From positions 1 through 64,000 of the forward strand of contig DAOTUU010000040.1 in assembly GCA_034436555.1 (NCBI GenBank): a stretch of 64,000 nucleotides of DNA, written 5' to 3'. Each line of letters starts with the position of its first letter. The stretch's first letter is position 1. Below the pieces are notes generated by a model. It did not search any database. It saw only the letters and a list, made by a program, of their open reading frames with translations, and had not been told where the DNA came from. Below, piece by piece: positions 1 through 7,849 of this stretch. A program made the position numbers and the translations under genes. Source of the stretch: JAFMJV01 sp034436555 (lineage in GTDB: Bacteria > Chloroflexota > Limnocylindria > Limnocylindrales > CSP1-4).

Positions 1-22
1 CCAGGATTGGTAGACGGGATGA

Positions 23-337
23 TGGCGCCATCCGAGCGACCACATCGTGATCGAGACGTGGCTGCTGCTGCGCGGCCGGCTTGGCAAGGATGTCGCCGAT
101 CGCTGGTGGGGCGCCATCGGCACGACCGCCCACGTCGAGATGGTGACCGAGGGCGACATGATTCACGCTTGGGAGATCGGTCAGCGGTTCGCGGACCAGG
201 ACGTCTCGATCGTGAATCGCACGAGTTTCGCGGTGATGCTCCGCCTGGGCCTCTCCCGTGCCGCATCCTTGGATGACGACTTCGCGATCTTCCGGTACGG
301 CCAGCGCCGCGACCGGGCGTTCGACGTCGTGCGCTGA
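23..337 (+). pseudogene. PIN-domain (VapC-type) toxin, C-terminal fragment, probably frameshifted
   Basis: The reading frame open from about base 23 matches the C-terminal two thirds of a PIN-domain ribonuclease: a DHIVIETW-like helix carrying the conserved Glu, then a C-terminal stretch SLDDDFAIFRYG that is typical of VapC toxins. In the same frame there are stops at 11-13 and 20-22, whereas a PIN protein should continue upstream by some 40 residues, so either a frameshift lies near base 27-31 or the N-terminus is lost. The residue expected to be the third acidic metal ligand (usually IVDRTSF) is Asn here (IVNRTSF), which also argues for an inactive copy. The family assignment is by motif only; the left edge of the window prevents seeing more. 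Confidence 0.5.
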
Positions 338-348
338 CCGGGCGAGGG

Positions 349-771
349 TCAGCCCGCCGGCAGGAACTCCCGAGGGTCGATGCGCCGGATCTCCGTCACG
401 ACATCGAAGCCGGTGTCCGGGGTGATGATCGTCTCGATCCCCTCCACGATGCACGTGGCGACATGGACGAGGTCCCGCGAGCTGAGCCGCGGGTAGCGAT
501 CACCCAACGAGATGGCACGCCGCATCACAGCGTGGGTGATGGGCAGAACGGGCGCGAATGTGTCCATCACGTCCTGCGCCAGTTCGCGACCCAACTCCGG
601 CCGGCCGTGTGACCGGTAGCGATGGATGAGTTCCTGGACCACGTCCGCGGACGTGGTCGCGTCCAGGGTCCCGTCCTTGACGTTGCGCATGACGACCCGA
701 CACGGCTCCCGCAGGGGATGCTCCCGGCCCAGCGTGTACATGAAGATGGCGGTGTCCAGAAAGTCGGTCAC
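349..771 (-). CDS. PIN-domain (VapC-type) toxin ribonuclease
   Basis: Predicted 140-residue PIN-domain RNase, the toxin of a type II toxin-antitoxin pair that would cleave RNA when its antitoxin is degraded. The acidic metal-binding set is in place: Asp6 (FLDTAIFMY), Glu47 (ADVVQELIHRY), Asp100 (SSRDLVHVA) and Asp119/Asp123 (TPDTGFD). I chose the GTG at 769-771 because homology begins there and because it overlaps the stop of the upstream reading frame by four bases (GTGA), the usual antitoxin-toxin coupling. The frame remains open further upstream, but that part encodes the N-terminus of a different PIN protein. Length is normal for the family. The intact antitoxin partner is uncertain because the preceding frame is chimeric. 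Confidence 0.7.
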   Translation of the reverse strand: MTDFLDTAIFMYTLGREHPLREPCRVVMRNVKDGTLDATTSADVVQELIHRYRSHGRPELGRELAQDVMDTFAPVLPITHAVMRRAISLGDRYPRLSSRDLVHVATCIVEGIETIITPDTGFDVVTEIRRIDPREFLPAG

Positions 772-999
772 TCTGGCAATGGCCCGTAGCAGGACTCCAG
801 CATCTCCGCCTTCATGACCTCCCAATCGTCCACGGGACCGCCGTCCAGCGACAACATGTGGTCGATGGCCGCACGCCGCCGGTCCGTGGCGGTCCACGTG
901 AAGGCGTCCACCGCGTCCGATGGCGCGGCGCGCCGGCGTAGACAGTCGCCCACCGCCGGCCTGCCACCACAGGATGCCGTGGGTGTCGAGGAGCACCGC
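768..999 (-). pseudogene. Broken toxin-antitoxin remnant: PIN N-terminus fused to an antitoxin-like tail
   Basis: Directly after the antitoxin stop, one frame reads LLDTHGILWWQAGGGRLS then PARRAI, the classic N-terminus of a VapC toxin, but it loses similarity by about base 905. A second frame, ending at the TGA that overlaps the next toxin start, reads AIDHMLSLDGGPVDDWEVMK and then ESCYGPLPE, which looks like the C-terminus of an antitoxin belonging to the downstream toxin. The simplest explanation is a deletion that joined the start of one toxin gene to the end of the next antitoxin gene. The PIN part is well supported by motif; the antitoxin identity of the tail is inference from its position and coupling. 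Confidence 0.45.
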
Positions 1000-1236
1000 C
1001 TACCGCTCCGCATTCCAGGTCTCGTCCGCGCGGTAGTACGCGACACCCGGCTCAGCCACCAGGTGCACAGATCCCATCGTGCTGCGGCCCGTGGGGACAT
1101 CCTGAATGGGTACGACCCGGGCGATCGGCCGGCCACGCTTGGTGATGACCAGCGGCACGCGATCGATCTCCACCTGGTCCAACAGCGCCAGGCAGCGCGC
1201 CTTGAAGGTGCTCGCCATGGTCGTCTCTTGCTGCAT
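1000..1236 (-). CDS. Phd/YefM-family antitoxin
   Basis: Small 78-residue protein with the Phd/YefM signature near its N-terminus: TFKARCLALLDQVE, then VPLVITKRGRPIARVVPI, ending in a short toxin-binding tail that is Trp- and Glu-rich. Proteins of this family bind DNA at their own promoter and neutralise a cognate toxin, most often a PIN or RelE-type protein. Here the next frame begins as a PIN toxin (LLDTHGILWW) but is broken, so this antitoxin may be orphaned. The ATG at 1234-1236 gives the usual spacing of roughly ten residues before the FKA motif; a second ATG at 1216-1218 is a plausible alternative with a weak AGAGAC site upstream. Confidence 0.7.
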   Translation of the reverse strand: MQQETTMASTFKARCLALLDQVEIDRVPLVITKRGRPIARVVPIQDVPTGRSTMGSVHLVAEPGVAYYRADETWNAER

Positions 1237-1278
1237 CGCGTGCCCGCATGACCACTGTTCATGGTCACGATACACACA

Positions 1279-2325
1279 TCACGAGAACGACCAAGCCAGC
1301 CAGGATGCCGGGTTCGCGATCAGGAGCTGGTCTGCAATGCTCGTGCGACCGGCCGCCCCGAGCATCACGGGGATGTCGCGCAGGAGATGGTCGTAGCCGT
1401 GGCCGCCATACGCGGTGAGGCGGTGCTTCTGGCAGATGTCCTGCGCGATGAGCACCCGGTCGCCCAGCCCGGCGTCCAGCATCGCCTCCACGAACGCGAG
1501 ACGGCCGCCATCGTTGGGCATCCGCACGTTCGGCGCCAGCGGGTAGTAGGCGGTCTCCAGCCCGAAGCAGTCGATGCTCGGTCGGACCCCGGTCCGGGCC
1601 AGGTCCACCGCGTCCTCCGGACGGAGGAGCGTCCGCTCGATATGGGCGATCGTGGTCCGCGACAGGTCCGCACCGACGGCCTCCAGCTCGCGGACGATCT
1701 CGGCGGGCGCATCCGGGTGACGTCCCGGGTGGACCATCAGGGGCGCCCCCGTCCTCCGCTGGGCAAGACCCGCCGCTCGCAGCGAGCGCCGCTCACGGTC
1801 GGTCATCGGCCAGGAGCAGCCGACCTCGCCGATGAAGCCCGATCGGACGGTGCCGCCAGCCACCCCGTCGAGCAGGTCTGCCACGATGCGGTCCGCGATC
1901 GCCTCCACCGACACGCTCTCCAGCCAGTCGGGGTGCGAGGCGTGCACGTAGTAGCCCGCGCCCATGACCACGTGGACGCCCGTCGCCCGAGCGATGCGCA
2001 CGAGCGCCTCGGGGTCGCGCGCGATGCCGTCCGTGGTGGGGTCCACGATCGCGCGACCGCCCGCGGCGTGGAATCTTGTCACCTCCGCGATCGCCACGGC
2101 CTCCGAATCAAGGCGCAGGTTGTCGCGCATGGCCACCCACTGCTGACGCGCATACCAGCGCGTCGCGAGGGAGACCGGCGCCTCCGCCATCTCACGCCCC
2201 TCCTGGGTGTCCACGGGCCGGAAGGCGACGTGGTCCAGGATCGTCAGCAGATGCTCGTGGATGCTCGTGCGCCCCAGCTCGGCGGGCAGGATGGGACCCA
2301 GGACGGTGCGGATGGTCGACTCCAT
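1279..2325 (-). CDS. Phosphotriesterase-family metal hydrolase (PHP-like)
   Basis: A 348-residue amidohydrolase-superfamily protein of the phosphotriesterase homology type. Ligands for a binuclear metal site are visible in order: His23-x-His25 (SIHEHL), a bridging acid in GEVG (Glu167, as in the PHP subgroup rather than the carboxylated Lys of true phosphotriesterase), His199 (MVHPG), His228 (IAHIE) and Asp296 (AQDICQK). Family members often act as lactonases or esterases, and neighbouring acid-sugar dehydratases make a sugar lactone a reasonable but unproven substrate. The start at 2323-2325 is where homology begins; the frame is open further upstream with unrelated sequence. The gene is divergent from the dehydratase at 2471 with a 145-bp shared upstream region. 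Confidence 0.8.
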   Translation of the reverse strand: MESTIRTVLGPILPAELGRTSIHEHLLTILDHVAFRPVDTQEGREMAEAPVSLATRWYARQQWVAMRDNLRLDSEAVAIAEVTRFHAAGGRAIVDPTTDGIARDPEALVRIARATGVHVVMGAGYYVHASHPDWLESVSVEAIADRIVADLLDGVAGGTVRSGFIGEVGCSWPMTDRERRSLRAAGLAQRRTGAPLMVHPGRHPDAPAEIVRELEAVGADLSRTTIAHIERTLLRPEDAVDLARTGVRPSIDCFGLETAYYPLAPNVRMPNDGGRLAFVEAMLDAGLGDRVLIAQDICQKHRLTAYGGHGYDHLLRDIPVMLGAAGRTSIADQLLIANPASWLAWSFS

Positions 2326-2402
2326 CGCCGGAGGATAGTCGCCGCGCCGGGCGCCAGCCTCGCGACGCGACGATGCGCGGTCCTGCGGGCCGGTCCGACG
2401 AC

Positions 2403-2408
2403 TAGAAT
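2403..2408 (+). promoter_or_regulatory. Candidate -10 box TAGAAT upstream of the first dehydratase
   Basis: TAGAAT matches the bacterial -10 consensus at five of six positions and lies 62 bases before the ATG at 2471 in the divergent intergenic region. No good -35 hexamer is seen 16-18 bases upstream. An identical hexamer occurs at 23960-23965 before the 2-hydroxyacid dehydrogenase gene. Confidence 0.3.
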
Positions 2409-2470
2409 GAACTCGGGAGCCGAGCCTGCCGAACGGCGAGGCCGGTGCTGGAGCGAGGGTCTCGGACGGA

Positions 2471-3616
2471 ATGAAGATCGAGAAGGTCGAGGGCCTGCTC
2501 ATCGGCAGCGACCTGCTGGGAGCCAACTACGTCGTCCGGATCACGACCGACACGGGCATCACAGGTGTCGGCCAGTCCGGCGCATGGGGCTTCCCCGACG
2601 CGACCCAGAAGATCGTCGAGCAGTACAGCGAGTGGCTCGTGGGCCAGGATCCGCTGCGCATCGAATGGATCCAGTCGTACCTGTACCGGATGCGCCCGTT
2701 CCGGGGCAACCTGGTGTCCGGAGCCCTGTCGGCCATCGACATCGCGCTGTGGGACATCAAGGGCAAGCACTACCAGGCGCCCGTGTGGGACCTGCTGGGT
2801 GGCAAGGTCCGGGACAAGGTCCGCCTTCACCTGCTGCTCAAGGGGGGCACGCCCGACGAGATCCGCCATCACACGAAGATCGCGGTGGAGGAGGGCTTCA
2901 CGGCGCTCAAGTTCGACCCGCTCCAGGCGGGCTACCAGGACCAGAGCCTGGCGCGCCTGATCGAGGGTGCCCGGGACATGGCGGCTGCCGCGCGCGAGGT
3001 CGCGGGCATGGACGTGGACCTCATCTTCGAGCTCCACCGCAAGCTCACGCCGATGCAGTCGATCCCGGTCGCGGAGGCGCTCGCGGAGTTCCAGCCGCTG
3101 TTCATCGAAGATCCCATCCAGATCGACTCGATGATGCTCCAAGGCGAGCTCGCGAAGCGCTTCACGTTCCCGCTCGCGAACGGCGAGCGGGTGAACACGA
3201 TCTGGGAGTTCCGGGACATGCTCGCCGCGGGCGGACCGCAGTACTGCCGGCCGGACCTGGGGGTCGCAGGAGGCATCACGCAGGTCAAGAAGATCGCGGC
3301 GGTCGCGGAGGCGCACCACTCCGCGCTCGTGACCCACAACTTCCAGGGACCGCTCATCACCGCGGCCGCGGTCCACGTGGACATCAGCATCCCCAACTTC
3401 ATCACGCAGGAGTACCTCCAGCTCGACGAGTCGCCCGGTCCCGCGGATGCGGTGTTCGTGACCGCCTGCAAGCGCCAGGGCGGCTACATCCCCGCGCCGG
3501 AGGTGCCGGGCATCGGCGTGCACCTCGATCCAGAGCTGCTGGGCAAGGCGATCCCGAAGTACATGCCCATGAACAGCGTCGTGCGCGTGGACGGCTCCCC
3601 CGGCCTGGCGGTCTAG
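2471..3616 (+). CDS. Enolase-superfamily acid-sugar dehydratase (galactonate/mannonate dehydratase-like)
   Basis: A 381-residue mandelate racemase/muconate lactonizing enzyme family protein. The N-terminal capping domain (about 1-115) ends in the usual VWDLLGGKVRDKV. The barrel carries metal ligands Glu187 (FELHR, with His189 two residues on), Glu213 (FIEDP) and Glu239 (NGERV), with a general-base His289 (THNFQG). The x-L-H pattern after strand 3 resembles the D-galactonate and D-mannonate dehydratase subgroups, so it probably removes water from a C6 sugar acid to give a 2-keto-3-deoxy acid. Substrate cannot be fixed by eye. It is followed 36 bp later by a second dehydratase, likely in one transcript. 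Confidence 0.78.
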   Translation: MKIEKVEGLLIGSDLLGANYVVRITTDTGITGVGQSGAWGFPDATQKIVEQYSEWLVGQDPLRIEWIQSYLYRMRPFRGNLVSGALSAIDIALWDIKGKHYQAPVWDLLGGKVRDKVRLHLLLKGGTPDEIRHHTKIAVEEGFTALKFDPLQAGYQDQSLARLIEGARDMAAAAREVAGMDVDLIFELHRKLTPMQSIPVAEALAEFQPLFIEDPIQIDSMMLQGELAKRFTFPLANGERVNTIWEFRDMLAAGGPQYCRPDLGVAGGITQVKKIAAVAEAHHSALVTHNFQGPLITAAAVHVDISIPNFITQEYLQLDESPGPADAVFVTACKRQGGYIPAPEVPGIGVHLDPELLGKAIPKYMPMNSVVRVDGSPGLAV

Positions 3617-3652
3617 CGCCAGCAGACCCGAGACCGCCAGGTCGGCACGACG

Positions 3653-4846
3653 ATGCGCATCTCCGACGTCCGGACGATCGCGCTCCGCTCCCAGGGCGAC
3701 CCGCCTCCCAAGGGGGTGGGCAATGTCCTGGTCCGTCCCACCTCGCTGTTCTTCGGGCCGCAGCGAGAACGCGGGCCGGGCCGACCGCCCATCGAGTCGC
3801 TCATCGTCCAGGTCACCACCGACGACGGGCTGACCGGCCTCGGCACGGCGGGTGCCGCGGTGGGCCACGCCCGCTACACCATCGACCACCATCTGCGCCA
3901 TGTGGTGGTGGGCGCCGACCCGTGGGATACCGAGGCCCTCTGGGAGCGGATGTTCCGGGAGTCCGTCAACTACGGCCGCAAGGGGATGGCCATCGAGGCG
4001 ATCTCCGCGGTCGACATCGCCATCTGGGACATCCTGGGCAAGGCGGCGGGCGTGCCGGTCTACAAGCTCCTGGGCGGCCGCACCCGTGACCGGATCCGGG
4101 TGTACGCCTCGCGCCTGTACGCCTCCGAGGACCTGGACGCGCTGGCTGCGGAGGCGCAGGCCTTCGTGGACCAGGGCTTCACCATGGTCAAGCAGCGCTT
4201 CGGGTACGGGCCGCGCGAGGGCATCGCGGGGATGCGCCGCAACGTGGCGCTGGTGCGCACCGTTCGGGACGTCGTGGGACCGGACGTGGAGCTGGCCGCG
4301 GACGCGTACATGGGCTGGGACCTGCGCTATGCGGTCCGCATGGTGCGCATGCTGGAGGACGCGGGATTGGACCTGGCGTGGGTGGAGGAGCCGCTGATGC
4401 CGGACGCATACGAGGGGTACGCGCAGCTGCGCGCCGCTGTCGACACGCCCATCAGCGGCGGCGAGCACGAGTTCACGCGCTATGGCTTTCGGGAGCTCAT
4501 CGAGCGCGGCTGCGTGGACATCCTCCAGCCGGACGTCAACCGCTGCGGTGGCATCACCGAGGCGCGGCGCATCTGGGCCATGGCGGCGGCCCACGACCTG
4601 TCCGTGGTGCCGCATGCGGGCCAGATGCACAACCACCACCTGGTGATGGCGAGCATGAACTCGCCCTTCGCGGAGTACTTCCCGCCGCCCGACCCGGGTG
4701 CGCCGCCGGACGGCAACGAGACGTTCTGGAGGGTGTTCCGTGGCGATCCTGTCGCCGAGGACGGGTTCGTGACGCTCCGGGAGGATGTCCCGGGCCTGGG
4801 CCTCGAGCTGGACGACGAGACGATCGCCCGCTTCCGCATCGACTGA
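3653..4846 (+). CDS. Enolase-superfamily dehydratase, L-rhamnonate dehydratase-like
   Basis: A 397-residue enolase-superfamily protein whose barrel closely follows rhamnonate dehydratase: SVNYGRKGMAIEAISAVDIA, VKQRFGYGP (Lys180), Asp217 (AADAYMGWD), Glu246 (WVEEPLMPD), the Glu271-His272 pair (GGEHEF), QPDVNRCGG and His321 (VVPHAG), ending with the subgroup hallmark NSPFAEYFP. The N-terminal region lacks the His found near residue 33 of characterised rhamnonate dehydratases, so a related C5 or C6 acid sugar is possible. It is 36 bp downstream of the other dehydratase and convergent with the aldolase operon, which could cleave the 2-keto-3-deoxy product. Confidence 0.75.
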   Translation: MRISDVRTIALRSQGDPPPKGVGNVLVRPTSLFFGPQRERGPGRPPIESLIVQVTTDDGLTGLGTAGAAVGHARYTIDHHLRHVVVGADPWDTEALWERMFRESVNYGRKGMAIEAISAVDIAIWDILGKAAGVPVYKLLGGRTRDRIRVYASRLYASEDLDALAAEAQAFVDQGFTMVKQRFGYGPREGIAGMRRNVALVRTVRDVVGPDVELAADAYMGWDLRYAVRMVRMLEDAGLDLAWVEEPLMPDAYEGYAQLRAAVDTPISGGEHEFTRYGFRELIERGCVDILQPDVNRCGGITEARRIWAMAAAHDLSVVPHAGQMHNHHLVMASMNSPFAEYFPPPDPGAPPDGNETFWRVFRGDPVAEDGFVTLREDVPGLGLELDDETIARFRID

Positions 4847-4879
4847 GAGCGCGCCCGACCCACGGCACCGGTCCGTCTC

Positions 4880-5010
4880 GGCCTGGCCGGCCGCCGGCGC
4901 CGCCGGGGCCTCCTCGGCCTGGCCTCCGCCGGGGCCTCCCGGTCCGCCGGGGCCTCCCGGGCCGCTGGCGCCGTCTCGGCCTGGCCAGCCGCCGGGGCCG
5001 CCGGGAGAGC
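4880..5010. repeat. GC-only low-complexity tract of CCGCCGGGGCCTCC-like units
   Basis: Between the stops of two convergent genes lies about 130 bases built from recurring GGCCTGGCC and CCGCCGGGGCC blocks, such as three CCGCCGGGGCCTCC-like copies around 4928-4968. Either strand could fold into several GC stems. I see no gene in it; it may act as a two-way transcription barrier, but no T-tract is present. Confidence 0.5.
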
Positions 5011-5013
5011 GCA

Positions 5014-5946
5014 TCAGGCCGGGACGAGCTCCCATGCGGCCGTGGTGATTCCCAGGTCGGCCAAGAGCACCGTCACCTCGGCGGCGAGACCGGGGTCGAC
5101 CACGGACGGGCGTCGCGGGCGCGAGGCCCGCGTGATGCCGCGTGTCGCGAGCATCTGGTGCTGGACCGCGAAGAACGTGTCCATGTCCCGTGAGGCGAGC
5201 GCGAGAAGCGGCAGGTGGCGGTTGAACAGGGCGCGCCCACGGTCAACATCCCCACGACCGTGCAACGCATGGACGAGCAGGAACAGCTCCGTCATCGCGA
5301 CGCCCGGGACGGTGCCATCCGCGCCGCGCTCCAGCTCGTGCCAGAAGTCGAGGCCACCCGCACCACCCAGGACCGCCACGCCGGCATGATCGAGCGCGAC
5401 CACGCGCCCGACCTTGGGAGCGGGCGGCACGGCCTCGATCTTGAGCGCGCAGACCTCCGGCACCTCCACCGCGATGCGCGCCAGCAGATCCGGCGACAGT
5501 GCGACGCCCGTGAAACCCGGGGCATCCTGGACGACGAGCGGCGCACCCGTCTCCCGCCCCACGCGCCGATACGTCTCCACGATCACCTCAGGCGTGGGCG
5601 AGGCGAGCGATCCCGGAGGCGTGACCATGAGGATGTCCGCACCAGCCCGGCGAGTCGCGATGGCCCGCTCCACGATGGCGGCGGTGCTGTTGCCACCGAC
5701 CCCGGCCATCACCGGCCTCCGCCCGGCGGACGCCGCCGCGACCGTCGCGACGAGCGCGTCCCGCTCGCGGTCGGTGAGCCGCAGGATGTCCGATCCGAAG
5801 CCCACGCCGATCGCGGCCACGTCCAACCCGACGAGATGCTCGACCTGGCGCACCACGTCGTCGAGCGCCGGGCGCTCCTGATCGTCATAGGCAGTCGCCA
5901 CGATGGGCGTGACGCCGCGCAGGGGTGACGGTCGCGTGCCGGACAT
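5014..5946 (-). CDS. DapA/N-acetylneuraminate lyase-family aldolase
   Basis: A 310-residue class I aldolase of the dihydrodipicolinate synthase family. Schiff-base Lys169 is clear in CALKIEA, and a GVGGNST block is present. The catalytic Tyr of the usual YNxPxxTG motif is replaced: the sequence is VVQDAPGFTG, with Gln140 at that position. Variants of this type exist among uncharacterised sugar-acid aldolases, and true DapA activity is unlikely. Being last in an operon with a MalFG-type importer and next to two acid-sugar dehydratases, it may cleave a 2-keto-3-deoxy sugar acid to pyruvate and an aldehyde. It starts 10 bases after the permease stop. Confidence 0.75.
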   Translation of the reverse strand: MSGTRPSPLRGVTPIVATAYDDQERPALDDVVRQVEHLVGLDVAAIGVGFGSDILRLTDRERDALVATVAAASAGRRPVMAGVGGNSTAAIVERAIATRRAGADILMVTPPGSLASPTPEVIVETYRRVGRETGAPLVVQDAPGFTGVALSPDLLARIAVEVPEVCALKIEAVPPAPKVGRVVALDHAGVAVLGGAGGLDFWHELERGADGTVPGVAMTELFLLVHALHGRGDVDRGRALFNRHLPLLALASRDMDTFFAVQHQMLATRGITRASRPRRPSVVDPGLAAEVTVLLADLGITTAAWELVPA

Positions 5947-5956
5947 GGACGATCGC

Positions 5957-6832
5957 CTACCCCTTCAGGCCGCTGGAGATGAAGCCCTGAACGATGTAGC
6001 GCTGCGCGAACACGAACAGCAGGATCATGGGCAGCACCATCAGCGTCGAGATGGCCATGATGTAGTCGATGCGGCTCACGAACAGCCCCTGGAACAGGTT
6101 CAGGCCCAGCGCCAGGGTGAAGTTCTCCGGCGAGTTGAGATAGATCAACGGTCCGAAGAAGTCGTTCCAGATGTACAGCGTGGACAGCAGCGCGACGGTG
6201 ACCAGCACGGGTCGCGAGAGGGGCATGTAGATGCGCCACCAGATGGTCAGGTGGCTGGCCCCGTCGATCGTGGCGGCCTCGTCCAGCTCGACGGGGATCT
6301 GGAGGAAGAACTGGCGCATCAGGAAGATGTTCAGGGCGCCGCCGCCGAACCAGGCGGGCACGATGAGCGGCAGGAAGGAGTCCAGCCAGCCCAGCTTCTG
6401 GAACATCACATACAAGGGAATCATCGTCACCTGCGGCGGCAGCATGATCGATGCCAGCACCAGCCCGAACCACAGGTTGCGGCCGGGGAACCGAAGGCGG
6501 GCGAACCCGTAGGCGCACAGCGAGGAGGTCAGGATCACGCCCGGCAGCGTGCACGCGAGGATGATGATGGTGTTCAGGGTCCAGCGCGGGAAGTCGGTGT
6601 TCTGGTAGTTCCACGCATCCGGATAGTTCTGCGGCAGCCAGGCGTTGGGGATGATGGTCGGCGGAAAGCTGTTGATCTCCGTGTGCGACTTGAACGACGT
6701 GGTGACCATGATGATGAGGGGCATCGCGAACATCACCGCGCCGAGCACGAGCAGCGTGTAGGTGAGGCCGGTGGAGGCCCGCAGCGCGCGCCTGGGCGCA
6801 TGGCCGGCCGGAGGGTGGACGCCAGCCGTCAC
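5957..6832 (-). CDS. Carbohydrate ABC transporter permease, MalG type
   Basis: A 291-residue inner-membrane permease with six predicted transmembrane segments and the EAA loop that docks the ATPase (DEAATIDGASHLTIWWRIYM). The N-terminus is short and Pro-rich and the C-terminus ends in IVQGFISSGLKG, as in MalG/UgpE-type sugar permeases. It begins with a GTG overlapping the stop of the MalF-type gene by four bases (GTGA), so the two subunits are translationally coupled. It would form the membrane channel together with its upstream neighbour; the ATPase is not encoded in this window. Confidence 0.9.
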   Translation of the reverse strand: MTAGVHPPAGHAPRRALRASTGLTYTLLVLGAVMFAMPLIIMVTTSFKSHTEINSFPPTIIPNAWLPQNYPDAWNYQNTDFPRWTLNTIIILACTLPGVILTSSLCAYGFARLRFPGRNLWFGLVLASIMLPPQVTMIPLYVMFQKLGWLDSFLPLIVPAWFGGGALNIFLMRQFFLQIPVELDEAATIDGASHLTIWWRIYMPLSRPVLVTVALLSTLYIWNDFFGPLIYLNSPENFTLALGLNLFQGLFVSRIDYIMAISTLMVLPMILLFVFAQRYIVQGFISSGLKG

Positions 6833-7752
6833 GAGCGCTCCTCGCCCTCATAGTGGACCCAGCGGTTGGATGTCCGGAAGATGAGCAGCGTCAGCACCAC
6901 GATGATCGCGAACATCACCCACGCCATCGCCGATGCGTAGCCCATCTCGAGCCACTTGAACGCCTTGTCATAGAGATTGAGGTTGTACACGTAGGTCGAC
7001 TTGGAGGGCCCACCGGCGGTCATGACGTATGCCGGCACGAAGAACTGGAACGAGGCGATCACCGTGGTCACGACGGAGAAGAAGATGGTCGGCGTGAGGA
7101 GTGGCAGGACCACGTGCCGGAACGTCTGGCGGCTGCCTGCGCCGTCGATCCGAGCCGCCTCCTTGAGGTGTTCCGGGATGTGCTGAAGACCCGCCACGTA
7201 GATGATCGTGGATACGGCGCCACCCCAGACGCTCACCAGCACCAGCGAGAACAGCGCCCAGTCCGTGGAGCCGAGCCAGTTCACCGCGGGCAGCCCGATC
7301 CATTCGAGGAACGCGTTGATGGGCCCGAAGTCCTTGTTGAAGAGGTACCGCCACAGCAGCGCGGACGCCACGAACGGCACCACCACGGGCAGGTAGAACA
7401 GCGTCCGGAACAGCGGGATGCCGCGCACCCTCTGGGTCAGCAGGATGGCCAGCGACAGCGCGAAGATCTGGCCGATCACCACGTACATGGCCGCGTACTT
7501 GATGGTCACGGCCACCGAGTTCAGGAACTGGCGGTCCTTCGTGAACAGGTCCACGAAGTTCTCGATGCCGATGAACTCCGGCGCCTTGAGCAGCTTGTAG
7601 TCGGTCAGGCTGAAGAAGGCGGAGGCGACCATGGGTCCGAAGGTCCACAGGATGAGACCCAGGACGACCGGGGAGATGAAGGCATAGCCGATGAGGGTGC
7701 GACGCCAGAGCGTCGGGTCGCGACGGCGGGGGGTGGCGGGTGGGTGCGCCAT
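6829..7752 (-). CDS. Carbohydrate ABC transporter permease, MalF/UgpA type
   Basis: A 307-residue permease with six predicted membrane helices and an EAA loop (EAARIDGAGSRQTFRHVVLP) typical of MalF/UgpA. It pairs with the MalG-type protein encoded next. The ATG is preceded by AGGAG. The gene lies 97 bases after the substrate-binding-protein stop, with a strong hairpin between them, a common arrangement that lets the binding protein be made in excess over the membrane subunits. Substrate is probably a mono- or oligosaccharide or sugar acid, inferred from the neighbouring enzymes only. Confidence 0.9.
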   Translation of the reverse strand: MAHPPATPRRRDPTLWRRTLIGYAFISPVVLGLILWTFGPMVASAFFSLTDYKLLKAPEFIGIENFVDLFTKDRQFLNSVAVTIKYAAMYVVIGQIFALSLAILLTQRVRGIPLFRTLFYLPVVVPFVASALLWRYLFNKDFGPINAFLEWIGLPAVNWLGSTDWALFSLVLVSVWGGAVSTIIYVAGLQHIPEHLKEAARIDGAGSRQTFRHVVLPLLTPTIFFSVVTTVIASFQFFVPAYVMTAGGPSKSTYVYNLNLYDKAFKWLEMGYASAMAWVMFAIIVVLTLLIFRTSNRWVHYEGEERS

Positions 7753-7791
7753 GACCGCTCCTGGTCTGAGGTTCGCGATCCGGGGATGGCG

Positions 7792-7823
7792 CGACCGGGC
7801 GAGGGATGACCCTCGCCCGGTCG
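7792..7823 (-). terminator. Perfect 14-bp hairpin between binding-protein and permease genes
   Basis: The arms 7792-7805 and 7810-7823 are exact reverse complements (CGACCGGGCGAGGG) around a four-base loop. No T-run follows, so it may be a partial terminator or an mRNA-stabilising 3' structure for the binding-protein message rather than a full stop. The downstream permease genes have no other obvious promoter. Confidence 0.75.
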
Positions 7824-7849
7824 GCTGTCGTGGATCGCCCTCGGTGGCG

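Noticed and set aside
1261..4089. A 942-codon open frame on the plus strand through the hydrolase and dehydratase genes
   Set aside because: Its translation is Arg/Pro/His-rich and low-complexity, with no motifs, and it lies across two well-supported genes in other frames; a by-product of high GC.
4891..5005. Collagen-like Gly-Pro-Pro peptide in the low-complexity tract
   Set aside because: The frame is not connected to a start or a folded domain and arises from GC-only repeats between convergent genes.
2402..5035. An 877-codon minus-strand frame opposite both dehydratases
   Set aside because: It is the complement of true genes with strong enolase-superfamily motifs; its His/Arg/Val-rich content is typical of antisense frames.
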